Shown one piece after another: positions 1 to 5,783 of a stretch of 11,924 nucleotides of DNA (position 1 is the stretch's first letter; every line of letters starts with the position of its first letter). Made by a program: the position numbers and the translations under genes. The DNA lies in the NCBI GenBank assembly GCA_001781025.1, contig MFJZ01000072.1:1-11924 (forward strand), in the 5' to 3' direction. The stretch comes from Candidatus Gottesmanbacteria bacterium RIFCSPLOWO2_01_FULL_49_10. GTDB taxonomy: Bacteria > Patescibacteriota > Microgenomatia > UBA10105 > UBA927. The notes under the pieces were generated by a model. That model was not told where the DNA came from. It saw only the letters and a list, made by a program, of their open reading frames with translations, and ran no database searches.

Positions 1-383
1 AGAAACAGAAGCATGCGATAGACCATGTATATGAGAGCGACGCTTATGACGATTCTTCCGATATGGTATGCCGCGGGGGAGCTCAGATGAAAGAGCCGGC
101 CAAGTTTGCCAAGCGCGATATAGACGAGATGCACAGTGGTAGGCTTTTGTCCTTCTTTGGGGAGCGAGCGGATGACGAAGGTATTTCTGCCATACATGCC
201 TTCTTTGACATAGGAGACATAGCCGATGTAATCTTCACTCCAACCCTCGAGCCACGTGAAGCCCCGATCAGCAGGTTTTAATGTATTGAGGAGTGCGAGC
301 GGAAGTATACCCATGACCACCAAGATGACCGCGTACAAAAGTATCACGATCTTACCCATGAGGACATTTTTTCTTTGTGTCAT
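1..383 (-). CDS. Polytopic membrane protein, N-terminal part (possibly GT-C-type glycosyltransferase)
   Basis: The minus-strand reading frame opens at an ATG (381-383) and runs off the left edge, so only about 127 N-terminal residues are present. The start is supported by GGAGT 7 nt upstream (391-395) and a -10-like TATGAT at 398-403. The translation begins MTQRKNVLMGKIVILLYAVI, with a membrane segment at about residues 10-32. A long polar loop follows, containing SEDYIGYVSYVKEGMYG, and a second hydrophobic segment lies at about 108-125. A first outside loop with an acidic pair (E-D) and Y/G-rich text is reminiscent of GT-C fold membrane glycosyltransferases and of large hypothetical membrane proteins common in CPR genomes. 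That family assignment is inference, because the catalytic and C-terminal regions lie outside the window. The gene diverges from the nuclease gene at 441 with only 57 nt between start codons. Confidence 0.7.
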   Translation of the reverse strand, partial: MTQRKNVLMGKIVILLYAVILVVMGILPLALLNTLKPADRGFTWLEGWSEDYIGYVSYVKEGMYGRNTFVIRSLPKEGQKPTTVHLVYIALGKLGRLFHLSSPAAYHIGRIVISVALIYMVYRMLLF

Positions 384-422
384 AGCATTTACTCCATATC
401 ATAAAGCCTCCTCGTCTCCTTG

Positions 423-431
423 TGCTACAAT
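423..431 (+). promoter_or_regulatory. Extended -10 promoter element directly upstream of the PD-(D/E)XK gene
   Basis: TGcTACAAT occupies 423-431, an extended -10 (TGn plus TACAAT). Only nine bases separate it from the ATG at 441, and there is no Shine-Dalgarno site. No good -35 is seen, as expected for extended -10 promoters. Transcription would begin at or next to the start codon. Confidence 0.5.
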
Positions 432-440
432 GAGTTTCTC

Positions 441-1265
441 ATGAAAGACAAATATACCGCTACGTGGGTGTCTCATTCTTCGATGAGTGACTATCTGAAA
501 TGCCCACGTGCGTACTACCTGAAAAATGTCTACCGTGATCCGGGCAATAATCACAAACTGACGCTCATGCAGCCTGCCTTGGCACTGGGGCAGGTAGTTC
601 ACGAGGTCATAGAGTCGCTCTCTATCTTGCCGGTAGAGGATCGGTTTGCCATATCGCTTCGCGAGAAATTTGACCACGCGTGGGCGCGCGTATCCGGCCA
701 TTTAGGCGGATTCCATGATACCCAGGAAGAAGAGAAGTATAAAAATCGAGGGGTAGCGATGGTTAGCCGTGTACAAAATAATCCCGGTCCGCTTCTTCGG
801 AAGGCCGTTAAACTCCGTCAGGACCTTCCCTACTTTTGGATCTCGGAGGAGGACAACATCATCCTTTGCGGGAAAATCGATTGGCTTGAGTATATTGAAG
901 ATTCAGACAGTGTGGGTATTTTGGATTTTAAGACTGGAAAACTCGATGAAGATACCGGCTCACTACAGCTTCCTATTTATTATCTTCTGGCCGGTGCGTG
1001 CCAGACGCGGCAGGTAAGCGGCCTCAGTTACTGGTATGTCGATCGGGACGATGTACCCACAGCTTTACCCCTTCCGGATGCCCAAAGCGCCAAAAATCGG
1101 GTATTGGAGGTTGCCAGGCGCGTAGCGCTGGCCAGGAAACTGGGCAGATTTGTGTGTAAACATGCTGACGGCTGCAGTGCGTGCCGACCGCTAGAGATGA
1201 TTATTGCTGGAAATGCACGCTTGGTCGGAGTCAATGATTTCGGACAGGATCTGTATGTGCTTTAG
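441..1265 (+). CDS. PD-(D/E)XK nuclease family protein (RecB/Cas4-like) with probable Fe-S cluster
   Basis: This is a 274-residue nuclease-domain protein. The RecB-type motifs are in order: H54 in ALGQVVHEVIE, D147 in GKIDWLE, D162-F-K164 in ILDFKTGK, and Q176...Y180 in QLPIYY, matching the H, D, (D/E)xK and QxxxY signature. A cysteine in CPRAYY (C21) and three near the C-terminus (C239, C245, C248, spacing C-x5-C-x2-C) match the layout of AddB/Cas4-like enzymes in which four cysteines hold a 4Fe-4S cluster. No helicase domain is fused. No cas genes lie nearby, so a general DNA-processing exonuclease of the PDDEXK_1 type (PF12705) is more likely than Cas4. An upstream in-frame ATG at 420 would add seven residues, but the promoter-like sequence at 423-431 lies inside that extension, so the ATG at 441 is preferred. 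The stop codon overlaps the stop of the convergent gene. Confidence 0.85.
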   Translation: MKDKYTATWVSHSSMSDYLKCPRAYYLKNVYRDPGNNHKLTLMQPALALGQVVHEVIESLSILPVEDRFAISLREKFDHAWARVSGHLGGFHDTQEEEKYKNRGVAMVSRVQNNPGPLLRKAVKLRQDLPYFWISEEDNIILCGKIDWLEYIEDSDSVGILDFKTGKLDEDTGSLQLPIYYLLAGACQTRQVSGLSYWYVDRDDVPTALPLPDAQSAKNRVLEVARRVALARKLGRFVCKHADGCSACRPLEMIIAGNARLVGVNDFGQDLYVL

Positions 1266-1720
1266 CGCGCCCAGGAGGATTTTTTGACGAGCTTGGCGAC
1301 GTAAACGATCTCACGCACTTCTCCATCGTCTGTTTCAAACTCGTTGGAACCGGAGATTCTCTGGTATTCCCGCAGGTATTCCGACAACGCTTCGTCTGAT
1401 TCTTTTATCTGTGATGTCAGTTCCTGTGCTTTGTCGGCAAGTAAGCGGTTTTCGGCAAGTTTCAGGAGTTCCTGCTTGGTCGCGGCTTTCACTTTTGCCG
1501 CTTTTTTGGCCTCTTCTTCGTGGAGTTTGTATGTTTCGTCGTTTGTCAGTGTGCTTGCGAGCATCTCGCGGACCTTTTTGAGCTCTTTTCTATTTGTATC
1601 AATGGTTTTTATGTGCTCTTTAATAAGCGACTCAAGGCTCGTGAGTACCGTCGCGTCCGTTTCCTCTGAAGGGGGAGAGTCGGCCGAAACCATGACATCC
1701 GTATTCGTGGTGTTGGTCAT
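1262..1720 (-). CDS. Small coiled-coil protein of unknown function
   Basis: I do not recognise this 152-residue protein by name. It starts with a Ser/Thr/Asp/Glu-rich, probably disordered, segment (residues 1-25). It continues with a long charged helical stretch (about 28-125) rich in Glu, Lys, Leu and Ala with heptad-like spacing, for example KEHIKTIDTNRKELKKVREM and KLHEEEAKKAAKVKAATKQE, which is typical of a coiled coil. The tail (about 126-152) reads as a short beta-rich end (GEVREIVYVAKLVKKSSWAR). No signal peptide or membrane segment is present. It has its own promoter with the -10 eight bases before the ATG. It lies downstream of pepD and converges on the nuclease gene, overlapping by three bases at the stop codons. 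A structural or DNA-associated role is possible but unsupported. Confidence 0.75.
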   Translation of the reverse strand: MTNTTNTDVMVSADSPPSEETDATVLTSLESLIKEHIKTIDTNRKELKKVREMLASTLTNDETYKLHEEEAKKAAKVKAATKQELLKLAENRLLADKAQELTSQIKESDEALSEYLREYQRISGSNEFETDDGEVREIVYVAKLVKKSSWAR

Positions 1721-1728
1721 ACCAATAG

Positions 1729-1758
1729 ACTATAGCGAAGAAAGGACAGAAAAATCAA
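1729..1758 (-). promoter_or_regulatory. Promoter of the coiled-coil gene
   Basis: On the minus strand a -35 TTGATT (1753-1758) and a -10 TATAGT (1729-1734) are separated by 18 bp. The -10 ends eight bases before the ATG, giving a leaderless or nearly leaderless mRNA. The -35 shares bases with the T-tract of the terminator at 1749-1776. Confidence 0.55.
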
Positions 1759-1776
1759 GGAGAGAAATCGTTCTCC
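1749..1776 (-). terminator. Probable intrinsic terminator after pepD
   Basis: On the minus strand GGAGA (1772-1776) pairs with TCTCC (1759-1763) around an eight-base loop. A T-rich tract TTGATTTTTC follows. It lies about 25 bases after the pepD stop codon. The stem is short, so the efficiency is uncertain. It acts together with, or instead of, the hairpin at 1786-1813. Confidence 0.45.
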
Positions 1777-1785
1777 GTGAGGAAA

Positions 1786-1813
1786 GATCACCCCTCCCGC
1801 TATGAGGGTGATC
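1786..1813 (-). terminator. Stem-loop overlapping the 3' end of pepD
   Basis: GATCACCC (1786-1793) and GGGTGATC (1806-1813) form a perfect 8-bp stem, extendable by two pairs past one bulged base. It straddles the pepD stop codon (1800-1802). No long T-tract follows on the minus strand, so it may protect the 3' end of the mRNA or contribute to termination with the next hairpin. Confidence 0.45.
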
Positions 1814-3302
1814 CCATACGAGAAACGATCTGCTTGACCAAAGAATAAAATCGAGTCACGGAGGCGATGTGCACCATCTCACCTTCTTCGTGAGCTTTTT
1901 TAATCGTTGGACCTATGGAGATCGCTCGAAGCTCTGGGTATTTTCCCGTTATCACGCCGCACTCGAGTCCGCCGTGTGTCGTGACAATCTTTATTTCGCA
2001 ACCCGTTAGTGTTTTCCATTCATCTGATGTTATCCGAATGAGCGGGTTTTTCGGATCTGCCGGCCAACCGGAATACGCTTCGCTCTGCTCAACCGATGCG
2101 CCATGCGATGTCGCAACAGCGGCAATCTTTTCCCGCAGCGCTTCAAGCTCGTCAAATACCGAACTTCGGCTCATCATCTCAATTTCGACCCCTTGGTCCG
2201 CGGTCTTCACGATCGCCAGATTCGTTGAGGTCTGGGGAAGACCAGGAACGTCCTCGCTCCATTTCATGAGACCGTCCGGCAAGGAAGAAAGAAGTGAAAG
2301 CATGTGTGTTGCTGACTCGCGGGTCATCGCCTGGTGATCGCCTGTTGGGTGTACATCAGAGATAGTAAGCTCTAGGGCTTTTTCCTGTGGATGGAGTGCC
2401 TGTCCTCGCAGGTTTTCTCTGATATCAAGAACAGCAGACCGGAGTGTCTCTATATCTTGGGGTTTCAAAGCGAGGAGTGCTTCTGCGCTCGATGGTATGG
2501 CATTTCGTTTCTCGCCGGAGTTGATTGAGATAAGGCTTCCAATACCCTGTTTATCCAAAAGATCCCGCAGAACACTGGTCATGACTTTTATCCCGTTGAG
2601 TCGCCCTTCTCCGATGACGACGCCGGAGTGACCACCCATGAGATTGCGAAGCTGTATCGACACAATCTTTTTATCGCTGATCGGCTCTAAAACTACAGGT
2701 AGCAACAACGCGGTATCTCCTGCACCGGCGCTACTTATAGTTAATTCTCCTTCGTCTTCTGAATCAAGATTCACTAAATACTTATATGTATCGAGCTTAT
2801 TGGCAAATGCCATGCGTCTTGCCCCAACCAAACCAGTTTCTTCAGTTCGGGTCAGTATAAACGCGAGAGGGCCGTGGGGGATAGACTCGTCAATAAGTGC
2901 CAAAATCGCAGCAACGCCGATGCCGTTATCAGCCCCAAGGGTGGTATCAGCAGTCATCCATTCGCCGGACCCATCGATTCGGGGTCGAACCCCGTGTATC
3001 CCGGGATCGGGCTTGCCTAAACACACCATGTCCAAATGCGCCTGAAGGACGATGCCCGGGGTAGACTCATGTCCTTTTGTCCCAGGAATTTCAATAAGGA
3101 TATTCCCATACTCGTCAACCTCGTGGGATAGTTCCCGTTCTTGGGCAAAAAGGATGATATGACTGGCTATTTCATTTTCATGTCCACTGTCTCTTGGAAT
3201 TTTTGCAATATCGGCAAAATGCCCCCAGAGGCGCTCTAGGCCTGGTTCTAGTTCTGTGGACTCAAGCATTTCTACGACATTGAGTTCCGATCGAGTTGTC
3301 AT
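1800..3302 (-). CDS. pepD: Xaa-His dipeptidase (aminoacyl-histidine dipeptidase), M20C family
   Basis: This is a cytosolic dinuclear zinc peptidase that releases amino acids from short peptides such as Xaa-His. At 500 residues from the ATG it is close to the usual length of about 485. All M20C landmarks are present: H89 and D91 in QAHLDMV, the bridging D125 in TLGADNGIG, the catalytic E154 with ligand E155 in TRTEETGL, D180 in VNLDSEDEGE, the HGGLECGVI motif late in the protein, and ligand H471 in GPTIKKAHEEGE. The middle part is the lid/dimerisation domain. An upstream GTG at 3315-3317 is also in frame, but it lies in a small hairpin and has no ribosome site, so the ATG is preferred. It is transcribed from its own promoter (TTGACA at 3360-3365). 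In a small-genome organism it would help recycle imported peptides. Confidence 0.93.
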   Translation of the reverse strand: MTTRSELNVVEMLESTELEPGLERLWGHFADIAKIPRDSGHENEIASHIILFAQERELSHEVDEYGNILIEIPGTKGHESTPGIVLQAHLDMVCLGKPDPGIHGVRPRIDGSGEWMTADTTLGADNGIGVAAILALIDESIPHGPLAFILTRTEETGLVGARRMAFANKLDTYKYLVNLDSEDEGELTISSAGAGDTALLLPVVLEPISDKKIVSIQLRNLMGGHSGVVIGEGRLNGIKVMTSVLRDLLDKQGIGSLISINSGEKRNAIPSSAEALLALKPQDIETLRSAVLDIRENLRGQALHPQEKALELTISDVHPTGDHQAMTRESATHMLSLLSSLPDGLMKWSEDVPGLPQTSTNLAIVKTADQGVEIEMMSRSSVFDELEALREKIAAVATSHGASVEQSEAYSGWPADPKNPLIRITSDEWKTLTGCEIKIVTTHGGLECGVITGKYPELRAISIGPTIKKAHEEGEMVHIASVTRFYSLVKQIVSRMGSPS

Positions 3303-3314
3303 AAGGAAATTACC

Positions 3315-3332
3315 CACTGCATCAAAGCAGTG
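3315..3332 (-). promoter_or_regulatory. Hairpin in the pepD leader
   Basis: CACTGC and GCAGTG flank a six-base loop in the short leader between the predicted transcription start (about 3331) and the pepD ATG. It covers the alternative GTG start. It could be an operator half-site pair or an RNA 5' stem; the sequence alone does not decide. Confidence 0.35.
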
Positions 3333-3337
3333 CCTAT

Positions 3338-3365
3338 ATACTACTCACTAGATCATAAATGTCAA
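3338..3365 (-). promoter_or_regulatory. Promoter of pepD
   Basis: A perfect -35 TTGACA (3360-3365, minus strand) is followed after 16 bp by TAGTAT (3338-3343). An alternative -10 is TATATA (3335-3340) with a 19-bp spacer. The expected leader is roughly 30 nt. Confidence 0.6.
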
Positions 3366-3451
3366 GGGAGAACAGGCAATATGTGTGTTTAGTATGTGGG
3401 CAAGCGATATTGACATATACATCCACTGTTGTAAAAATAATCCTATAAAAA

Positions 3452-3480
3452 TTGACTTCTCCAATTTTGTATCGTATATT
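3452..3480 (+). promoter_or_regulatory. Near-consensus sigma70-type promoter abutting a start codon
   Basis: TTGACT (3452-3457), a spacer of exactly 17 bp and TATATT (3475-3480) are followed by only six bases before the ATG at 3487. The transcription start should coincide with the start codon, so this mRNA should be leaderless. Confidence 0.65.
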
Positions 3481-3486
3481 CCAACT

Positions 3487-3717
3487 ATGCCTCAAGATCA
3501 ACCAGCGCCCACGTTACAAGATGGTCGTATTCTTTTTCCGCGGGGAACAAAACCCGCAGTTATCAGGGATCAGTCTTGTAGCGGTTGTTTTTTTGGTTTT
3601 GAATGTTCCGGTCCTCAAGGTGGAGGTGGAGAGGTCTATGCGGATGTTTCCCCAAGGAAAACATCCAATGAAGAAATATTGGGAAGTGCAAGTTGTCTAA
3701 AAGAAGTTGAAGGATAA
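3487..3717 (+). CDS. Small cysteine-containing protein of unknown function
   Basis: This 76-residue protein is not recognised. It begins MPQDQPAPTLQDGRILFPRG and contains a Cys cluster C-S-G-C-F-F-G-F-E-C at about residues 47-56, followed by a glycine run and another Cys near the C-terminus. The cluster could bind metal or form disulfides. No signal peptide or membrane segment is visible. The frame stays open upstream to 3385, but the promoter at 3452-3480 sits inside that extension, so the ATG at 3487 is the likely start. The main support for a real gene is that promoter, placed exactly for a leaderless message. A competing frame (3452-3700) covers the same DNA but gives less protein-like text. 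Confidence 0.55.
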   Translation: MPQDQPAPTLQDGRILFPRGTKPAVIRDQSCSGCFFGFECSGPQGGGGEVYADVSPRKTSNEEILGSASCLKEVEG

Positions 3718-3819
3718 TGCTTCATATTTCCCCAGCGTCCATAAAGGTCGTTTAAGGCAAACTTCTTGTCCGTTAAGGGTATATGAAAAACGCTCGATTT
3801 ATCCTCGTATTTCTGTATG

Positions 3820-3892
3820 TAGCGCCAACCGGATTCGAACCGGTGTAAACGGGCTGAAAACCCGTTGTCCTAGGCCACTAGACGATGGCGCC
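3820..3892 (-). tRNA. tRNA-Glu (anticodon UUC)
   Basis: The 73-nt cloverleaf can be traced in full on the minus strand. It has acceptor GGCGCCA/TGGCGCT, a D arm with GTCTAGTGGCCTAGGAC, an anticodon stem ACGGG/CCCGT with loop TTTTCAG (anticodon TTC at 3856-3858), and a T arm ACCGG-TTCGAAT-CCGGT. The first acceptor pair is a G1:U72 wobble and the discriminator base is A. The 3' CCA is not encoded, so it must be added by a CCA-adding enzyme. It decodes GAA and GAG. Confidence 0.95.
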
Positions 3893-3918
3893 ATGTAACA
3901 AACCAAACTATCGGTACC

Positions 3919-3934
3919 ATGGTAAGTTTACCAT
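3919..3934. repeat. Perfect inverted repeat upstream of tRNA-Glu
   Basis: ATGGTAA and TTACCAT (7 bp each) are separated by two bases. The neighbouring GGTACC (3913-3918) and the overlapping ACCATGGT are themselves palindromes. The element lies 27 bases before the tRNA 5' end on the minus strand, where an operator or promoter would be expected. It has no T-tract, so a terminator is unlikely. Confidence 0.4.
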
Positions 3935-4005
3935 AAAAGCGAAACGCGCGAAACTCATAAAGTACGTGGCCGGGACTCTGGCACGGGGAGCCAAGCAGAA
4001 TTTAC

Positions 4006-4761
4006 TTATCGATTCGGTAAGACTTGCTTTACCCAAGTGGGTATGTATCCTTGTGGATCATACAGAGATACCGCTATTCCGATTTCTTCTTTTAACATGA
4101 TTGGTTTCATAGAAGGAGATGCGTATAGCTCATCAAGATAGGCTCTTCTTTCAGGATCAAAATCTGCGATAACACCTTCTGCGGCAACTGGATACGCATT
4201 ATTACCGTAGGCGCACGCAAATATTTCTGCTCTCCTGATCTGAAATTCATTTGTGATGAGAAGAAATGTTCGTAGATTATATAAGACAGCTAATTCTGAT
4301 AGCCTCTGCATGTTTGTGGCAGTATTGATCGAATGGTTCTCCACGATGACTGCATTGTCTGGCAATACGATGGTTCCTTCTGAAAGCTTTTGTATCTCCT
4401 TTTGTAGGTATGTTCTATTTATGAAAGGGTCGATTTGAGGACTACTTACTCCGTCAAGGAGTACTACCCCAGGAGCCTTCTTTCGAATGACTGCGATTGC
4501 TGCAGCTTCTAACCTAAGCTGTTCAAAATAGTCTGGTACTACATGCCCTTCGAGAGACATTTGTACTCCTGAGCCAGGGACTACAATGGCATCGTAGGGG
4601 TAGACGTCCTGCTCCGGGTACATCGGCTCGTAACAACTTACTTCCTGGCCTCTTGCCGCCGCAAGTACGCGCGACGTGTGGTCAAGATCGGATAGGGGTT
4701 TGGCAGCTAATAAAGATATCGCGAGCGTTGTTCTTACTACTAACCCTCGCGCTTGACGCAT
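4006..4761 (-). CDS. DUF218 (YdcF/SanA-like) family protein
   Basis: The 251-residue protein has a Rossmann-like DUF218 domain. Visible motifs are YDAIVVPGSG (residues 56-65), a strand VVLLDGVSSP (about 99-108), ENHSINTATN (141-150; the family E-x-x-S-x-N-T motif) and LLITNEFQIRRAEIF (167-181; the family T-x-x-F-H-x-x-R-A motif, with Gln replacing His). Members are associated with envelope or peptidoglycan-precursor functions, or bind nucleotides, but the exact reaction is unknown. The ATG at 4759-4761 is preceded by AGGA with nine-base spacing. Another in-frame ATG at 4782 would add seven residues, and the frame stays open into tdk. It lies 62 bases after tdk on the same strand and could be co-transcribed. 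The N-terminus is mildly hydrophobic but not a convincing signal peptide. Confidence 0.8.
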   Translation of the reverse strand: MRQARGLVVRTTLAISLLAAKPLSDLDHTSRVLAAARGQEVSCYEPMYPEQDVYPYDAIVVPGSGVQMSLEGHVVPDYFEQLRLEAAAIAVIRKKAPGVVLLDGVSSPQIDPFINRTYLQKEIQKLSEGTIVLPDNAVIVENHSINTATNMQRLSELAVLYNLRTFLLITNEFQIRRAEIFACAYGNNAYPVAAEGVIADFDPERRAYLDELYASPSMKPIMLKEEIGIAVSLYDPQGYIPTWVKQVLPNR

Positions 4762-4823
4762 GGCTTCTTTTCCTATAATCATGGAGTGATATAGATATGG
4801 GCAGATATATATTGAAAATAAGC

Positions 4824-5402
4824 TTATTTCTCCCAGCACCTCCGGCAGCGGGCTTGAAAGACGGCGTCGTCCAGTTTGGCGATGAAGGCAGGGTCAGGCT
4901 CGAGGGAGCTCGCCGTGGTGTGGACGGCACCTACGCGCTTGTGATACACCGCTTCTTCTCCACAGAGCATGCAGATAGCCGAGAGCTTGGTCACTCGGTC
5001 AGCGATCGCCATAAGGGTCGGAATAGGGGTAAACGGCTTTCGGTCAAAGGTGAGGGCAAGACCGGTGATAATCACTTGTTTACCTCGGGAAAGCAGTGTT
5101 TCCACGACTTCGACGAGCTCTTCGCCCAAGTGTTGGGCTTCATCGATGCCGATAATATCCGTCTTTTTGTCTACCAAAGGAAGAATGTCTTTCGCCGATT
5201 TCACCATTTCGGAGTCAAAGGTATGACCTGCATGGGAATAGAGCTTTTTATCCCTCCCATAGCGTAAATCAATGGCGGGCTTGAAGACCTGCACTTTCTT
5301 TTTGCCGATCGTTGCCCGTTTGACCTGACGGATAAGCTCCTCGGTCTTGCCGCAGTACATGGGACCGGCAATGACTTCTAAGTAGCCCAGTCTTCTTTTC
5401 AT
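4824..5402 (-). CDS. tdk: Thymidine kinase (type II)
   Basis: It phosphorylates deoxythymidine with ATP to dTMP in the salvage pathway, which is useful to an organism that imports nucleosides. The 192 residues contain the P-loop GPMYCGKT (13-20), the Walker B/catalytic segment GIDEAQHL with D87 and base E88, and a zinc ribbon made of C144-M-L-C147 and C186-R-R-C189. The lasso before the last CxxC normally carries a Gly-Gly and a Tyr (GGxExYxARCRKC). Here it reads AKLDDAVFQARCRRC, so these positions are Leu-Asp and Phe. The ATG is preceded by TAGAAT six bases upstream and by no ribosome binding site. It diverges from the DUF6504-like/polymerase pair and is followed by the DUF218 gene. Confidence 0.93.
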   Translation of the reverse strand: MKRRLGYLEVIAGPMYCGKTEELIRQVKRATIGKKKVQVFKPAIDLRYGRDKKLYSHAGHTFDSEMVKSAKDILPLVDKKTDIIGIDEAQHLGEELVEVVETLLSRGKQVIITGLALTFDRKPFTPIPTLMAIADRVTKLSAICMLCGEEAVYHKRVGAVHTTASSLEPDPAFIAKLDDAVFQARCRRCWEK

Positions 5403-5408
5403 GCACCC

Positions 5409-5414
5409 ATTCTA
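5409..5414 (-). promoter_or_regulatory. -10 element of tdk
   Basis: TAGAAT on the minus strand ends six bases before the tdk ATG. The -35 region is weak. The spacing predicts a leaderless transcript. Confidence 0.4.
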
Positions 5415-5467
5415 CCGTCTCTTTTTTCGTAAGAGAAGAAGGGAAAAAATGATAGAGTTTGATAGGA

Positions 5468-5496
5468 TTGACAGATAGGATATTCGGGTATATTTT
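5468..5496 (+). promoter_or_regulatory. Promoter of the DUF6504-like/polymerase operon
   Basis: A perfect -35 TTGACA (5468-5473), a 17-bp spacer and TATTTT (5491-5496) form a sigma70-type promoter. An alternative -10 is TATATT two bases upstream. The leader would be about 20 nt. No LexA-type operator was recognised. Confidence 0.55.
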
Positions 5497-5522
5497 GGTA
5501 ATAAACACATGATTTGCTAACT

Positions 5523-5783
5523 ATGACAGAGACTATTGATGAGCAAGTTTCGGTAAATCTTTTATTTAACCATCTCAAGCGGTCCGTGGCGCCTACCTCT
5601 CTCTATTGGCGCGGGAGGCGGTATACGATTAGCAACGTTGGTTTACATCACATTACAAGAGAGGGCAGGACGATGCTCCATGTGTTTTCCGCGACAGACG
5701 GAACGACGGCATTTAAACTGGAGCTAAACACGGAGACGCTCCACTGGAAGCTTCTGGAGATAGCATCCCATGATGGCCTTTAA
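5523..5783 (+). CDS. Small DUF6504-like protein coupled to a Y-family polymerase
   Basis: This 86-residue protein has the core LYWRGRRYTI (residues 27-36), followed by short beta strands (MLHVFSATDG, TAFKLELNTE, HWKLLEIA). The W-R-G-R-R-Y start, then a strand and a terminal W-x-L, resembles the DUF6504 family, which in Actinobacteria is found next to Y-family polymerase genes. That match is from memory and needs a profile search. The context fits: its last 14 bases overlap the polymerase gene, which suggests translational coupling. It may be an accessory factor of the polymerase. The ATG at 5523 is chosen; a TTG at 5514 is possible. No strong ribosome site is seen. Confidence 0.7.
   Translation: MTETIDEQVSVNLLFNHLKRSVAPTSLYWRGRRYTISNVGLHHITREGRTMLHVFSATDGTTAFKLELNTETLHWKLLEIASHDGL

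Noticed and set aside
441..1265. Identification of the nuclease as Cas4 with a CRISPR system
   Set aside because: No CRISPR repeats or cas genes are visible, and the cysteine spacing and PDDEXK motifs fit a general RecB-like nuclease equally well.
1344..1805. Plus-strand 153-residue serine-rich reading frame
   Set aside because: It is the antisense shadow of the coiled-coil gene; its serine-rich low-complexity text comes from reading Glu/Lys codons on the wrong strand.
3385..3486. N-terminal extension of the small cysteine protein
   Set aside because: The -35 and -10 of its promoter lie inside this segment.
3707..3898. Plus-strand 63-residue reading frame
   Set aside because: It covers the tRNA-Glu gene antisense and has no start signals.
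4797..5267. Plus-strand 156-residue frame opposite tdk
   Set aside because: Antisense of a clear thymidine kinase gene; no family resemblance.
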